This document shows, piece after piece, positions 1-10,400 of a stretch of DNA of 64,000 nt (positions are counted from its first letter, which is position 1; every line of letters begins with the position of its first letter). This DNA comes from Spongilla lacustris (lineage: Eukaryota; Porifera; Demospongiae; Spongillida; Spongillidae). Both the position numbers and the translations under genes were made by a program. The notes below the pieces were generated by a model that worked only from the letters and a program-made list of their open reading frames with translations, did not search any database and was not told the origin of the DNA. The stretch lies in the NCBI GenBank assembly GCA_949361645.1, contig OX442416.1, forward strand, positions 2,405,430-2,469,429, written 5' to 3'.

Positions 1-299
1 TACCAACCTTCGCACCTGGTGTGACAAGCTTGTCACCCTTGATCCAGCATATGACTATCCAAAACATGCCTTGTAGCAAAGCAATCTCAACATACACTGA
101 CTTTCATGACATCCAGATCACTATTGGTCATTGTTGAAGGAAAAACACACCTCCGAACCGCACTGGGCACTTCCACATTTGTACAACATTATAAATGAAG
201 GTTGAGGTTGGGCACAGGAGCCCAACCTGCTAGCCTTGATAGCAACTAGCAATCCTCATGCAGTCTTTGCTGCCCTTTCAAGCATGTCTTTCAGGCAAG
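1..299 (+). pseudogene. Relic of YADD-type reverse transcriptase, tail part
   Basis: The plus strand reads TNLRTWCDKLVTL from base 2, then PAY.YPKHAL, before stops and frameshifts. The same words follow the catalytic box in the relic at 49,011. This stretch corresponds to the region just after the YADD box of a reverse transcriptase family seen in sponges and corals (recognition from memory of family motifs). It is too decayed to be functional and is truncated by the window start. Confidence 0.55.
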
Positions 300-410
300 G
301 AGGTGCTGAGGGAGCACCATGGGACCTGTTGTCAATGAGGTGCTGAGGGAGCACCATGGTTCCTGTTGTCAATGAGGTGCTGAGGGAGCACCATGGTACC
401 TGTTGCCACT
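300..410. repeat. 37-bp hairpin minisatellite, 3 units
   Basis: Three tandem units of 37 bp start at 300, 337 and 374. Each unit contains the hairpin GGTGCT-GAGGG-AGCACC. The matching array in copy 2 (49,433-49,620) has five units. Confidence 0.9.
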
Positions 411-602
411 GAGTGACTAAAACCACAGCTGTCAATAGTACATTCACTAAGGAAAACAATAAACATTTTAATGTTTATTTATGTCTTTTTATTACATTAC
501 TAACGGTACAGTACACATTACAAAGGATGCATGGGAGAATCCATATTCACTCCATGTCTCTATTTTTCACAACCTGTACAAAACTTCCTACAGTAACCAG
601 AT

Positions 603-1362
603 TTACTGGTAGAGTTGTACGAGTAGACCCCTCCTACTCTTCTGCCTTTTAGCATATAGACGAGACACACATAAGTGGATTAGGAGTGTCACACCTGAAG
701 CCATACATGGAAATGAATATCAGCCCAACAATTAAGACTACCTTGACAGGGGTGTGGCTCTCATCCAGACAGATATGAAGTGTGAGTTCCGGTATTATGC
801 AGACAAAAAATAATGTTGGAAAAGCAGCCAATGGAAGGAGCTGGTTAAGAGCCTTCTGAAACAGGTCACCTTCAGTGATTGGTTCATACTTTGATCTCCA
901 ACAAGCTCTATGAGCCAGTTTTATAACCATGACAACCATACCAATGGATAGTAGCACAAGAATAACCATTGCAGGAAGGTCCCACAGAGCAAGTTTTTCA
1001 ATCAACTCAACCTGAACATTGCTAGAATTTTCGATGTAACAATAACTATCATACTGACTATTTCTGTAACTGTGGGTCGTCAGAGGTACAGCGGCTATTA
1101 CTGCTGGCACGAGCAATGACGTCACAACGTACAACGCCTCAAGCTTCTGCAGGTTCTTATGAAGTACGGCAAAACAGAAGAGATGGAAGGTCACCCACAC
1201 CGTGAAGAGTAAGCTTCACCCATCGAGTGTAGAAGCTAAACCACCCGATGGCTGTGCACACTTGACCGTATACTCGTGGATGTTCATCATAATTGACGAA
1301 TATGATTTGCAAACGAGTACGGAGATACCGTTGATTACGGTGAAAAGAATGTCGATTTCCAT
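603..1362 (-). pseudogene. Seven-transmembrane receptor, broken copy 1
   Basis: The minus strand encodes a polytopic membrane protein, with hydrophobic segments such as VWVTFHLFCFAVL, LPAMVILVLLSIGMVVMVI and FPTLFFVCIIPELTL, and a Cys before the third helix (QVCTAIGWF). The order suggests a G-protein-coupled receptor; it is closest in feel to cAMP-receptor-like or secretin-like families, not assignable to one. Against the copy at 50,854-51,734 this copy has three lesions: a deletion of about 110 bp after residue 17 that removes the end of helix 1 and helix 2, a 1-bp insertion near 1,210 (VKL then out of frame), and a 5-bp deletion near 700 that destroys helix 7 and the tail. It is therefore a pseudogene unless the assembly is wrong. 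Confidence 0.7.
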
Positions 1363-1743
1363 TCATTACTTTGGACCAAATGGAGGCGTAAAGCTTTTTT
1401 AAAAAAATGTATCGATGGTGGCTGGGAACGAGGTGCATTCCGACACCCACTGGTGGGAATACATTTAACATCAACATGTCAGGCCGACCTTTCAGACCAG
1501 ACCCCGGCCTGAAAGGTAAGGACACACCCTTAGATGTATATGTGATTATACAATCAGTCTCATTATGTGTGCAGAAGTGAAATCAAGTGAGATCGACGCA
1601 GTCACGCTAGACGTAACTAAATTAATCGTTCAGCTCTCGTGCATTGTGCATGCTTTAGCATTATATTTAGTGCATGCTTTAGCATTATAAGAATCCCTCT
1701 ACAGCCCTCCAGTCGCCGAGAACTTCAAAATGGACATCGATCG

Positions 1744-1930
1744 ACAATAATGGTTATTAAATGTTGGGATGAATAGTTATGGTTACCACAAAGGATATGG
1801 TACAGGTATATACGTGTACTTATGCTAAATGTACTTGCTACCACAGACAATTTCATGAGCGTTGATCGCAAAGCCTTCAAAACTGCCATATGGGAGGCTT
1901 TGGGTGGCACAAAAAAAATCAATTCTTTTT
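1744..1930. mobile_element. Fragment shared with hAT element at 53,702
   Basis: This stretch (GGTTATTAAATGTTGGGATG onward) matches the interior of the CAGTGTTGCC element at 53,702-54,397 (from about 53,790), although the flanks differ. It is probably a fragment of the same element family or a locally rearranged piece. Confidence 0.45.
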
Positions 1931-1948
1931 TAGTATTACGCCGTTAAT

Positions 1949-3185
1949 CAGTGCCGGATTAACCGTTTAATGGGCCTGGCGCAGGGTAAATCTTCTGGGC
2001 CCCTGCAGCCCTGCCTAGTATAAATGGAAGCGGGGGGGGGGGGGGGGGGGGGGGGGGGGTTTCCCCTTGCGTTGGGCCCAGCAGGGCCGGCGTATTTGGC
2101 GGCCCTTGGCAAAAAGTGTCTTGGCGGCCCCTCCATCCTCGCTCGAGGGTGCATTTTCCGGGTTTGAACATAACTCCTTCCGATATCATTCGTTTTCCAC
2201 CATGCGTAGCTAGTTTGTTTCGTACACATCGCTCACACATGCAAATCATTTCTAATCTTTTTAATGAAGATACACATGCACTTATGCATGAAAAGCGATT
2301 TTTTTCTAGTTCTAGCTTGAACGGCTGAAAACGAATCAACTGATAAATGTACTAAATTTTTAGTACTGCATATAGCAGGGACGGATCCAGGATTTCGGGG
2401 CGAGGGTGCGGGTGAAGGATACCTGGATACGCCTCCCCCCGGGGCCAGCACGGATGTCCGGATATGGGCCATGGGGGTCTGGGGCGGAGCTCCAGCCGCT
2501 TTGCAACTTTTGCACTTCTAAAGTCACAAAAACAGCATAGTTATCATAGGTAAAAAAACGCGTGGAATCATTTTGGAATCATTACGTGATATCACATACA
2601 AATGAATTTTAATGTTCAATCACACAGTGATTTTACAAAGGATTAAAAAAAAAACCTTTATAAAATCAAAACGGCCTGATTCGACACGTTTCCCCCTGTA
2701 CTAAGTAACATGCTAAAAATAGATACAATACGACAAGAAGTACTTGCTTCCCCCGATCTACCAGTCCAAGAATGCCGGCTGCAGTTTCATTTCGATCTAA
2801 TCAAAGCTATAAGACTTCAAGAATATCTTAAGTATCTTCCGTAATTGATGGATTCAGAAAAGTCTTTATAAGCTTCAATTCTGAAAAGCTCCGTTCTGCA
2901 GCTGGTGCAACTCAGCAAGCTGTTAATAAAATGCGCACCGTACATACTGTGGCGAGGTGGTCCATTTTTATATGGGTGTTCCGTTGGGCCGATTCGCCTT
3001 TAACACACGCGCATGTGCACGCCGCTGCTTTACTAGTTGCACTTATTGACCAATTAAATTAATCCATTGTGGGCGTGTACATATGTGGATTAATGGGCCC
3101 CTATATATAACATTGTTTTAGCACAGTGTATCATCGGTGGGCCTGGCGCTTTTGCGCCACCTGCGCCCCGGTTAACCTGGCGCTG
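1949..3185. mobile_element. Non-autonomous hAT element with empty site in copy 2
   Basis: The ends are inverted: CAGTGCCGGATTAACC on the left and the complement of CAGCGCCAGGTTAACC on the right. Flanks are an 8-bp target duplication with one mismatch (CCGTTAAT at 1,941 and CCGTTAAC at 3,186), the size expected for hAT. Copy 2 has the unoccupied site at 53,167 (CCGTTTAC, then the same flank). No transposase ORF is visible. The interior carries a G28 tract and a GGACGGATCCAGGA motif near 2,379, suggesting a nested hAT remnant. Confidence 0.8.
2032..2059. repeat. G28 homopolymer
   Basis: Uninterrupted run of 28 G inside the hAT element; one of about a dozen such tracts in the window. Confidence 0.95.
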
Positions 3186-3350
3186 CCGTTAACCCTCGAA
3201 GCTCCCTTCCGCTGCAAACTTTCCCAAGCTCCCCATGCTGCATGCAATCGCTAGCTCTTCGTGTTACTAGACTTGATGAAGGGCGTTGAATTTGGCTCTA
3301 AAAAGAACCACTTACCAGGGGCGTAGACACCTTTTCAAAACTGGAAGGGT

Positions 3351-3378
3351 GGGGGGGGGGGGGGGGGGGGGGGGGGGG
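3351..3378. repeat. G28 homopolymer
   Basis: Run of 28 G; the same site in copy 2 (53,304-53,322) has 19 G. Confidence 0.95.
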
Positions 3379-3722
3379 AGGGGGTTAATCAGCAGTAATT
3401 ACATTCATAGTGTCGCAAGCTAATGCCTCGCGTCATCTTGAAAGTAGAATGCAATACATTGTTGTTGTGTTTTCGCGGAGCAACGTGGATGTGAACAGAT
3501 TAGAACGAACAAGTCACAACATTGACATAAATGAACTACACGAGAATGAGAGAAAAAATGCACACGACAAAAATCAGACACGTGATCGTCCGGAAATGCA
3601 ATGAATAATCTAAATGTCAGGGAACTATATATGCGTACATAACAAGTGTTAAATAAAAGAGTGAAGCCTATTAATGGCCATGATGTATAATTTAAATTAA
3701 TGATGAAGACGAGAGATACTGT

Positions 3723-3746
3723 GGGGGGGGGGGGGGGGGGGGGGGG
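3723..3746. repeat. G24 homopolymer
   Basis: Run of 24 G followed by further G-rich sequence; the copy 2 tract at 53,664-53,677 is 14 G. Confidence 0.95.
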
Positions 3747-3795
3747 AGGAGGGGGGGAGAGGGGGCTGAAACATACTGTCAAGCCCACCTGTACC

Positions 3796-3960
3796 AAATT
3801 GGTTGCTAGGTCGAACCAAAATTTGGTTTCACATGTTGACTACACAGAGTAAACCAACTTTAGTTTGATCTAGCAACTAATTTATTTACAGTGTGTGGTG
3901 GGGTGGGTGGGGGAATAAAACCACCAACCCTAACATATTGGTTTGACTTAGCAAGAAATT
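3796..3960. repeat. Truncated foldback element
   Basis: This is the right part of the foldback seen complete at 54,599-54,803: GGTTGCTAGGTC and its complement GATCTAGCAAC flank a short spacer, followed by the CCACCAACCCTAACAT end. The left outer arm present in copy 2 is missing here. Confidence 0.7.
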
Positions 3961-4159
3961 TATTTATAGTGCACTCTTTTACTCTTACACTTCATAATAA
4001 CAATACAAGCAGAAGTTAATGCCAAAGAAAACGCAATTGCATTCAAGGAAATAGAATTCCTCAAAGATCCAAAATGATCAAATTTGGAGAATGATATATT
4101 TAATGATAAGGTACAACATGGATTTAGGCTGACTATAGTGAGCCCATGAATTAATGTGG

Positions 4160-4290
4160 TGTTGTGATTAGGTGACGAAGAAGGACAAAAAAAATGGCTA
4201 CAAGGACAGTTAACTAAGCAACAAGACCAGCTAGCTGAGCAAGAAATACAGCTTACTGAGCAACCAACTGCCTTTCCAAATTTGCATTGC
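4160..4290 (+). other. Possible coiled-coil exon remnant
   Basis: The plus strand reads KKWLQGQLTKQQDQLAEQ followed by EIQLTEQ, a Gln/Leu-rich coiled-coil-like peptide, then runs to a stop. The copy 2 counterpart near 55,040 keeps DQLAEQEKKLT but is frameshifted. It could be a remnant of the gene whose NTPase relic begins at 5,290. Confidence 0.3.
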
Positions 4291-5289
4291 TTAATTATGA
4301 ATCACGTACTTTTTAATTTACTTATACTGAAGTACTAACAAATGCAGAAAATAATTTATGGTTAGCCACAGTTTACACCACTATAAAATGATCTCCAAGT
4401 ACACGTACATGTACATAACTGGTTCATTGCTGCATGGGGTTGTGCTATAGATAATAATCATCCTCTTGTTTCATATACATGTACTTCTACATTGAATCAG
4501 TATACGTGCATGTCAAGAAATCTGACAGTCAAGGTGCAGTCAGTGTGTGCATTTGCGCTGCAGTACTTTTTGTGACTTTCCAATCAAAGAACAAGTGAAT
4601 TATCTGTTGCAAAGATCTATGTAACTATGGTGTTACGGCTATGACATGATGCAATAAACCACAATAATAAATTCCTGATGAGATGTTGCTGTACCACGAT
4701 GAAAAATCTCGCTACTGCGACTTTTTCTAGAGGGCTTAAGCATAGTACTACCCAATTATCAGCAAAAGCTAACTTCGAACCATGAATTGTTTTGACATTC
4801 CTGGAACGTCATGCGCAATGCCTTACGGAAACAAGTCTGGTAACAAGAATTGTGCATTTTGATATCAATACTGACCGATACTGCCCAACTAACAGCCTGT
4901 ACTCCACTACAACTAGTCATGTTGAAAAATAGATATCTAATTATACAGACCGAAAATAGGCTTACGCAGACCGAAAATAGACTAATGTAGTGGTGCTGCT
5001 ACATGTACGTATAACGTTTACGTGATAGCACCAAAACTGTAATATCGTTGCATACTGAGTGATAGTGATAGCGTAGTAATTATCGTATGTGCTCTTTGGT
5101 TATAGTGTATTTTTTTTGGTGTCCAGGGATTAAACTGCACTTATTGACTGGTATAGTAGTACTGCATGTATCTATAGAAATGACATTTTAGTAGCTCAGT
5201 CACTGCTCAAATCAAAAGAAGTCACGTGTGGCATTGTCATTACCATTAAAACAAGTTTCATTGTTCACATTTCCTCGAAGCACATTCAA
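4291..5289. other. Duplicated intergenic stretch
   Basis: No convincing gene is visible. The stretch is conserved with 55,200-56,260 in copy 2 and contains a near-tandem GACCGAAAATAG at about 4,950 and 4,970. Several TACATGTA palindromes occur. Confidence 0.5.
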
Positions 5290-6400
5290 ATATTGAGCTA
5301 TGGGATCAAATTTGCAATGATTATCAATTACAAGAATTTGAAAGTATGTCCAAACGCAGCAGCTCCTTTCTGTGTACTCATTACTGGTACAGAAAAATCT
5401 AGTTTCATAACTTATGCTACATATGTCATAGATTTTGAATACGCCCAAATTTATCTCATCAGATTGTCCACTATACAAACAGAATACTTCGTTGAAAATT
5501 CAGAAGCGCGTGTGAATCAAATAGATTTTTCTACTTTGCAGGATATGCTTTAGAGAAACCAGTTATATGGTTTATGGATGGTGAAGATTGAAGGACATAG
5601 CCATTTTCTCAACACGTAGTCATTAACAAGAAAGCTATTGTGATTCTTACGGCATCAATACATTATAAATCCTTTGAAAAATGCAGTACAATCAAATATT
5701 ACATGCCATGCATATGGCCATGCTGTTGGGACCGTAAATAATTGGAATCATGTGTTACGCAGTGGAACAATCTGGATGATTATTTTACAATATTTTATTT
5801 ACAGTAGCAGGATTCATCTTATGCAATAGACATTGAAAGGTTTTTAGAAAATACACCTAGTTTAATTACCATCGATTTGGGGAACAATGTATGAAAACCA
5901 TTGTCTAAAGACTGAATGGTCTAATCAACGATAGTGCTGAACTTAAAATTCTCTCAAAACTGCGACGTCTCAATGCGAATCACCATCAGCAGCTGTCACC
6001 ATGCAATAAGATTCAGACATCCGTACCACTTGAACCAAATTTATTGTACCTTTAAAGGGCTTTTAAAGGTACATATTCACTTATTCACATTCTGTATATC
6101 TCAAAAAGTTAATTCTTTGGCAGTTTTTATACAAGGCACAATCTTCTGTGTGCAAGTTACAAGAAGGTAATATCATTGCATCTGCTTGCAATATGCCAAT
6201 GTACTAATATATATCAAACCTGAAGGTGAAGCATTCAACCATTAAGATCTTGTTTGTGGTACCTAACAAAGCAGAATTGCATTCCTTTCCATATCAGCGA
6301 TTTGTGAAAACCAAAAAGGTAACTAAAGAACTACCTGAAGAATACAAATACCTCAAACAAACTACTCAAAGGGTAACATTTCTAGGGTAAAGGTAAGTTT
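5290..6400 (+). pseudogene. Decayed P-loop NTPase, Crinkler-like, copy 1
   Basis: The plus strand reads PFCVLITGTEKSSFITYATY (5,362 on), which looks like a damaged Walker A loop; copy 2 preserves AGTG and GKSSFITY on either side of an insertion, so the ancestor probably had GTGKSS. Downstream words are ASIHYKSFEK and STIKYYMPCIWPC near 5,650-5,720, WNNLDDYF near 5,780, LSKLRRLNANHHQQLSP near 5,945 and KILFVVPN...FPYQRFVKTK near 6,245. The order P-loop, YMP box, FVVP..F..Q box recalls the C-terminal NTPase/nuclease region of Crinkler (CRN) proteins; this assignment is from motif memory only. Frameshifts and stops separate the blocks. An 8-bp deletion relative to copy 2 removes the PDE after the AS motif. 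Confidence 0.4.
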
Positions 6401-6929
6401 ATACATTGCTCTACAGCACCTTTTGATGTGATTCAGAATGAAAACCACTCAGGCCAATGAAGCAGAAGCAAACATCTCAGCCTGCAACCAATGTGAATAA
6501 AGGGAAGATAATATAGAAAATAAAATACCTGAATAAGGGTGCATTATGTTTGGTGGACTATCCTGTGTTATTCATCAATTGTCACAAAAGTCTTCGTGGT
6601 TTATCACTGATGAGTGCCAGAGATCCTAAATCAAGAAATGTTACAGAGACTTTATCATTATCGCTTAGCCATCTTTGCCCTCATCACATATTAGGAAATG
6701 TGCGGGGGGGCCTACTTACGTCTAAAGCTGAATGTATGTGACTTACCATAGGATCTTAATTGAATCATAGTTTTTAATTAATTGAATAATATGGTTCGCT
6801 CACTAAGTATTTTTTTTAATCACCGCAGCTCGAGCTGCAAATGAACAAGTGAAAAAACACTACTAAACCATAGAGTTGAATTTTGCATTTACATGTATTT
6901 ATGTATGCATGTATTATTAATAAATGGAT
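6401..6929. other. Duplicated non-coding stretch
   Basis: Matches 57,820-58,380 in copy 2. A 60-codon plus-strand reading frame at 6,550 is partly preserved in copy 2 (57,959) but is frameshifted midway, so it is not called as a gene. Confidence 0.4.
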
Positions 6930-7090
6930 TTGAAGGCAATAGTGGTGTAAAAAGCAGGGAAACAAGGGTTGAATGATAAGGAAAAACGAAATAGTCCTAT
7001 ATTTATCCGGCACATATTGTAGGACAATACATGCATTGTTCATGCATGTTCTAAATATTTCGTTTTTCCTTATCATTCAACACTTGTTTA
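6930..7090. repeat. Foldback element A
   Basis: The rim GTAAAAAGCAGGGAAACAAG (6,946) is followed by a perfect inverted repeat with arms at 6,968-6,992 and 7,057-7,081 around a 64-bp loop. The same rim occurs in foldbacks B (22,399) and C (33,810), but their arm sequences are unrelated. Copy 2 has this element at 58,384-58,544. Confidence 0.8.
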
Positions 7091-7354
7091 TTTTATGGAA
7101 TGAATTTATGTAAAAAAATTGTTGCATATGTACTACTATCATTTTAGTCTTATAGGCTTCAATTGAAGCTGTCGTCATCTGAGGTGCCAAGACATGCACC
7201 CCATGATACAACAACTGTACACATTGTGGGAAAAACACTCACTTGAAAGCAAACTAATACACACTAATCAGCTATAATACCAACAGTATTTGCTAATAAT
7301 GCTACAATGCATAGGTAACCAAGAGTTACATTTCAATTAGTTCAATTAGTTTGC

Positions 7355-7450
7355 TCATTTTGTTCTCTCAGACATCCCAGACATTTTCTGCACTGTTTCG
7401 TGCACAAACTGCTTTGCTACTGGCCATTGTTCCTCCAATGTTGGTGGACG
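7355..7450 (-). CDS. Terminal exon of death-ankyrin gene
   Basis: Follows CTCTGCAG and codes RPPTLEEQWPVAKQFVHE through MSGMSERTK and TGA. Copy 2 (58,830-58,925) differs at 4 of 96 bases, three of them replacement changes, with the frame and stop intact. Its function is unknown; it is an amphipathic-looking C-terminus. Confidence 0.65.
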   Translation of the reverse strand, partial: RPPTLEEQWPVAKQFVHETVQKMSGMSERTK

Positions 7451-10400
7451 CTGCAGAGTGGAAGGATAAATGGAAGGGATACACAAACAAAGTAAATGAA
7501 GGATTGCAGCCTCTACCAGTCAAGCACATGAATATCCACCTGACTTAGCACATAGATTCTCAAGTTATAGAAATATGCCAGGTACATTGTAAGTTTAATT
7601 GACAAACATTGCCGATAATGTTACCTTTAATGGCGGCTTTATATTCCATTGCAATTTTTATTTATGGCATATGGCAATAGTTATACATGTAAGTGGAAAA
7701 ATATACATGTGCATGTATAAATACAGCCGCAAAAGAATAACACAAAGGACATTGCATTTGCATACAATGAAGCCAGATTTCAGTTTCCCATCCAGGCCTC
7801 ACAAGCGCACCATCCAAATTTGATGTACTAATGCTACATGCAAGGGTGCACTTATAGCTAATTACAAACCTGAAATGAAACTGAATGTACTATTCAAAAA
7901 TCAAAGGCTATTGAAAAGTGCATTATGGTTACAAAGTAGTTGTACAATTGCACATTAGCTACTATAAGCAGCCTGATTTAATGCAATGAGCACATGATAT
8001 GCAATGACTTTTGAATTAAAACAATTAATGTTACACACTTAACCAATAACCTGTTTCAATTTCAGTAACATTACAGAAGCATTTACTGAACTTACATGTA
8101 CATGTACAGTGTCCCCTACATTCGTGTCATGCAATAAAGATTGTATCATATCATGTGGTTGTCTTTTGGTAACCTGATGAAAAGTGAAAGAAGAAACCAA
8201 TAAAGACTCAATCCAATTTTTGATGTCAGTATGAAGTGAGTTATGATTACATAGTGTATGCAATTATATCTTACATTTCTGTTTCACCTTACCATTGGTG
8301 CTGCATAAATCCTTGGTATAATAGGTGCAGGTGGTAAGTGATGTTCCTGGAAAGGGGTCATTGTAAAAAGTAAAGGCAAGCTACAACAAACATTAAATCT
8401 CCAAGACCAGGTACTACATATGGCATGAATTACAAAGTAAAAATTTCCAAGCATATTTTCACTGTTGTTTTATGTCGCTTCATGCAATCGTCATAGAAAA
8501 TTAGTCCATCACAATAGTATCCAACTGGAAAAATGATCAACATGAGATACATTACAGAGGTTTCTATTATTAAAGCCAGTTCCCCTTGTCCACTTCAAAA
8601 AAAAAAAATCTTTGTAAAAGATGAACACAAACTGATGAATTTAAATGGATACTCATGCTATGATTGTACGAGGTTTTGCCATAAAGTACAGTAGTGCACA
8701 CATTCAAAAAGGTTATAATTGTGATAGTTTTTTCTGTGACAATGAAATATTTCGTATAACGCATTTTTGAATACTTCATCAATGTTTGTACAGACTAAGA
8801 GTTTGAATCTTGAAAAAACATAGAGTAACACATTCAAAAATAATTTTGGCACATATTATTGCTCAAAGCACATTAGTAGCCTCCCATAAAGCCAATACAA
8901 TTTAGGGTGTGTAATCTTCCCTGGATAATGAAGATCGATTTTTTTTTTTGGAATACGCGTACTTTGAAAACATTAATCAGGTTTTTCTCGATCTGAAAAT
9001 TGATTTTTCCAAGTACTTAAAAAAAAAAAATTCAAATAGGTTTTGTCAATTTGCAAACTGAATGCCTAAGTTATTCAGCTTTCCTGTCAAGAGTTATGGT
9101 TGTCACCTACACACCCTCAGCACACACCATAGCCACCTACACGTACATCCTCATCATACCATAGCTACTCAAATGTAAACATCACACCAGATACCCTAAG
9201 CACAACATATGACACCAGACACCTCCCACACAACCACAGCTACCAGATACCACATTATCATGCCATTTCATTACCTTCCCTCCATCAACCCTAATAAGAG
9301 CACATCAAGGCTAAAACTATTTCTTTGGTAGGCTATGTATGAGGGATCATGTGTAACTTGAACTTTATTTTGAGTTATCAATTTATAGTGCTGGTACATA
9401 CATGTATTCATATACCGGTATATCATGTTGAACATCATCGCAACTAATTACATGTTCATCAGATTGAACTGACAAACTACAATTATGGTATTTAATCATT
9501 TCCGAATGGATAAGAAACACAGTAAAATCACTACATGTAGTTCAACATATTTATAAACATGTGTTCAATGACAATAGATCAGAAACAGTCAAACTGATGC
9601 ATTGCACTTACAGAGGTGTTGCCCATTTCCAACAATGTCTGCACAACATCCTGATGACCATTTTGCAGTGCCACATCAAGTGGGGTTATGTTGTTCTTCC
9701 ATACAATTAAGGATATAACAAAGTAGATATAAGCATTTTAGGTACATGTACAATGCTTAATGAAAAAATGAAAAATCTTAGTTTTTATTAGTCATAACTC
9801 AGCTATGAAACATGATGTGAACAAACCAATTACATTTTTGGATTCAGCATGCATCTTAGTACCATTTTGTCAATTATTGGTGCATCATGTGATATGTTTA
9901 CATTTCCGGACTACTGCAAGTAACACTGATAAGGTTAAAATGACATTTGCAAGTAACGGCAATAAATGATCCCTTGAAAGGGTAACATAGTGGTTTATGA
10001 ACACAACAGCAGACCTAGAGGAAACAACATCAGTGGGGAGACAATTCCAGATTTTACAAACACATTTAGTAAAGGAGTTGAGTCAGATTGAACACAGAGG
10101 CAAAACAACTGATGATGAGATCAGATGGTGACCATGAGTTGGAAGTGATGGTTGGATAAAGAATTTTAGTGTAGATTTGTAAAAATAGCACCGCCCAGAA
10201 TGGAAATGGGGGGGGGGGGGGAGGGGGGGGGGGGGTCTTAGTTCCCTCCATTCTCCATTCAATAAAGAAAGAAGAACAAGCCACATACTGTGCGAATGCT
10301 ATGGTGTGGGAACTTTAGTATCTATGCATATTGAACATGAAATAGCACACTACACTGATGATGAAGTTGGATATTTAACTGCTATTTAAGAGTTGTTCCT

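Noticed and set aside
5212..5478. Minus-strand frame opposite the P-loop relic
   Set aside because: The plus strand gives ordered motifs shared by both copies; the minus frame is its shadow.
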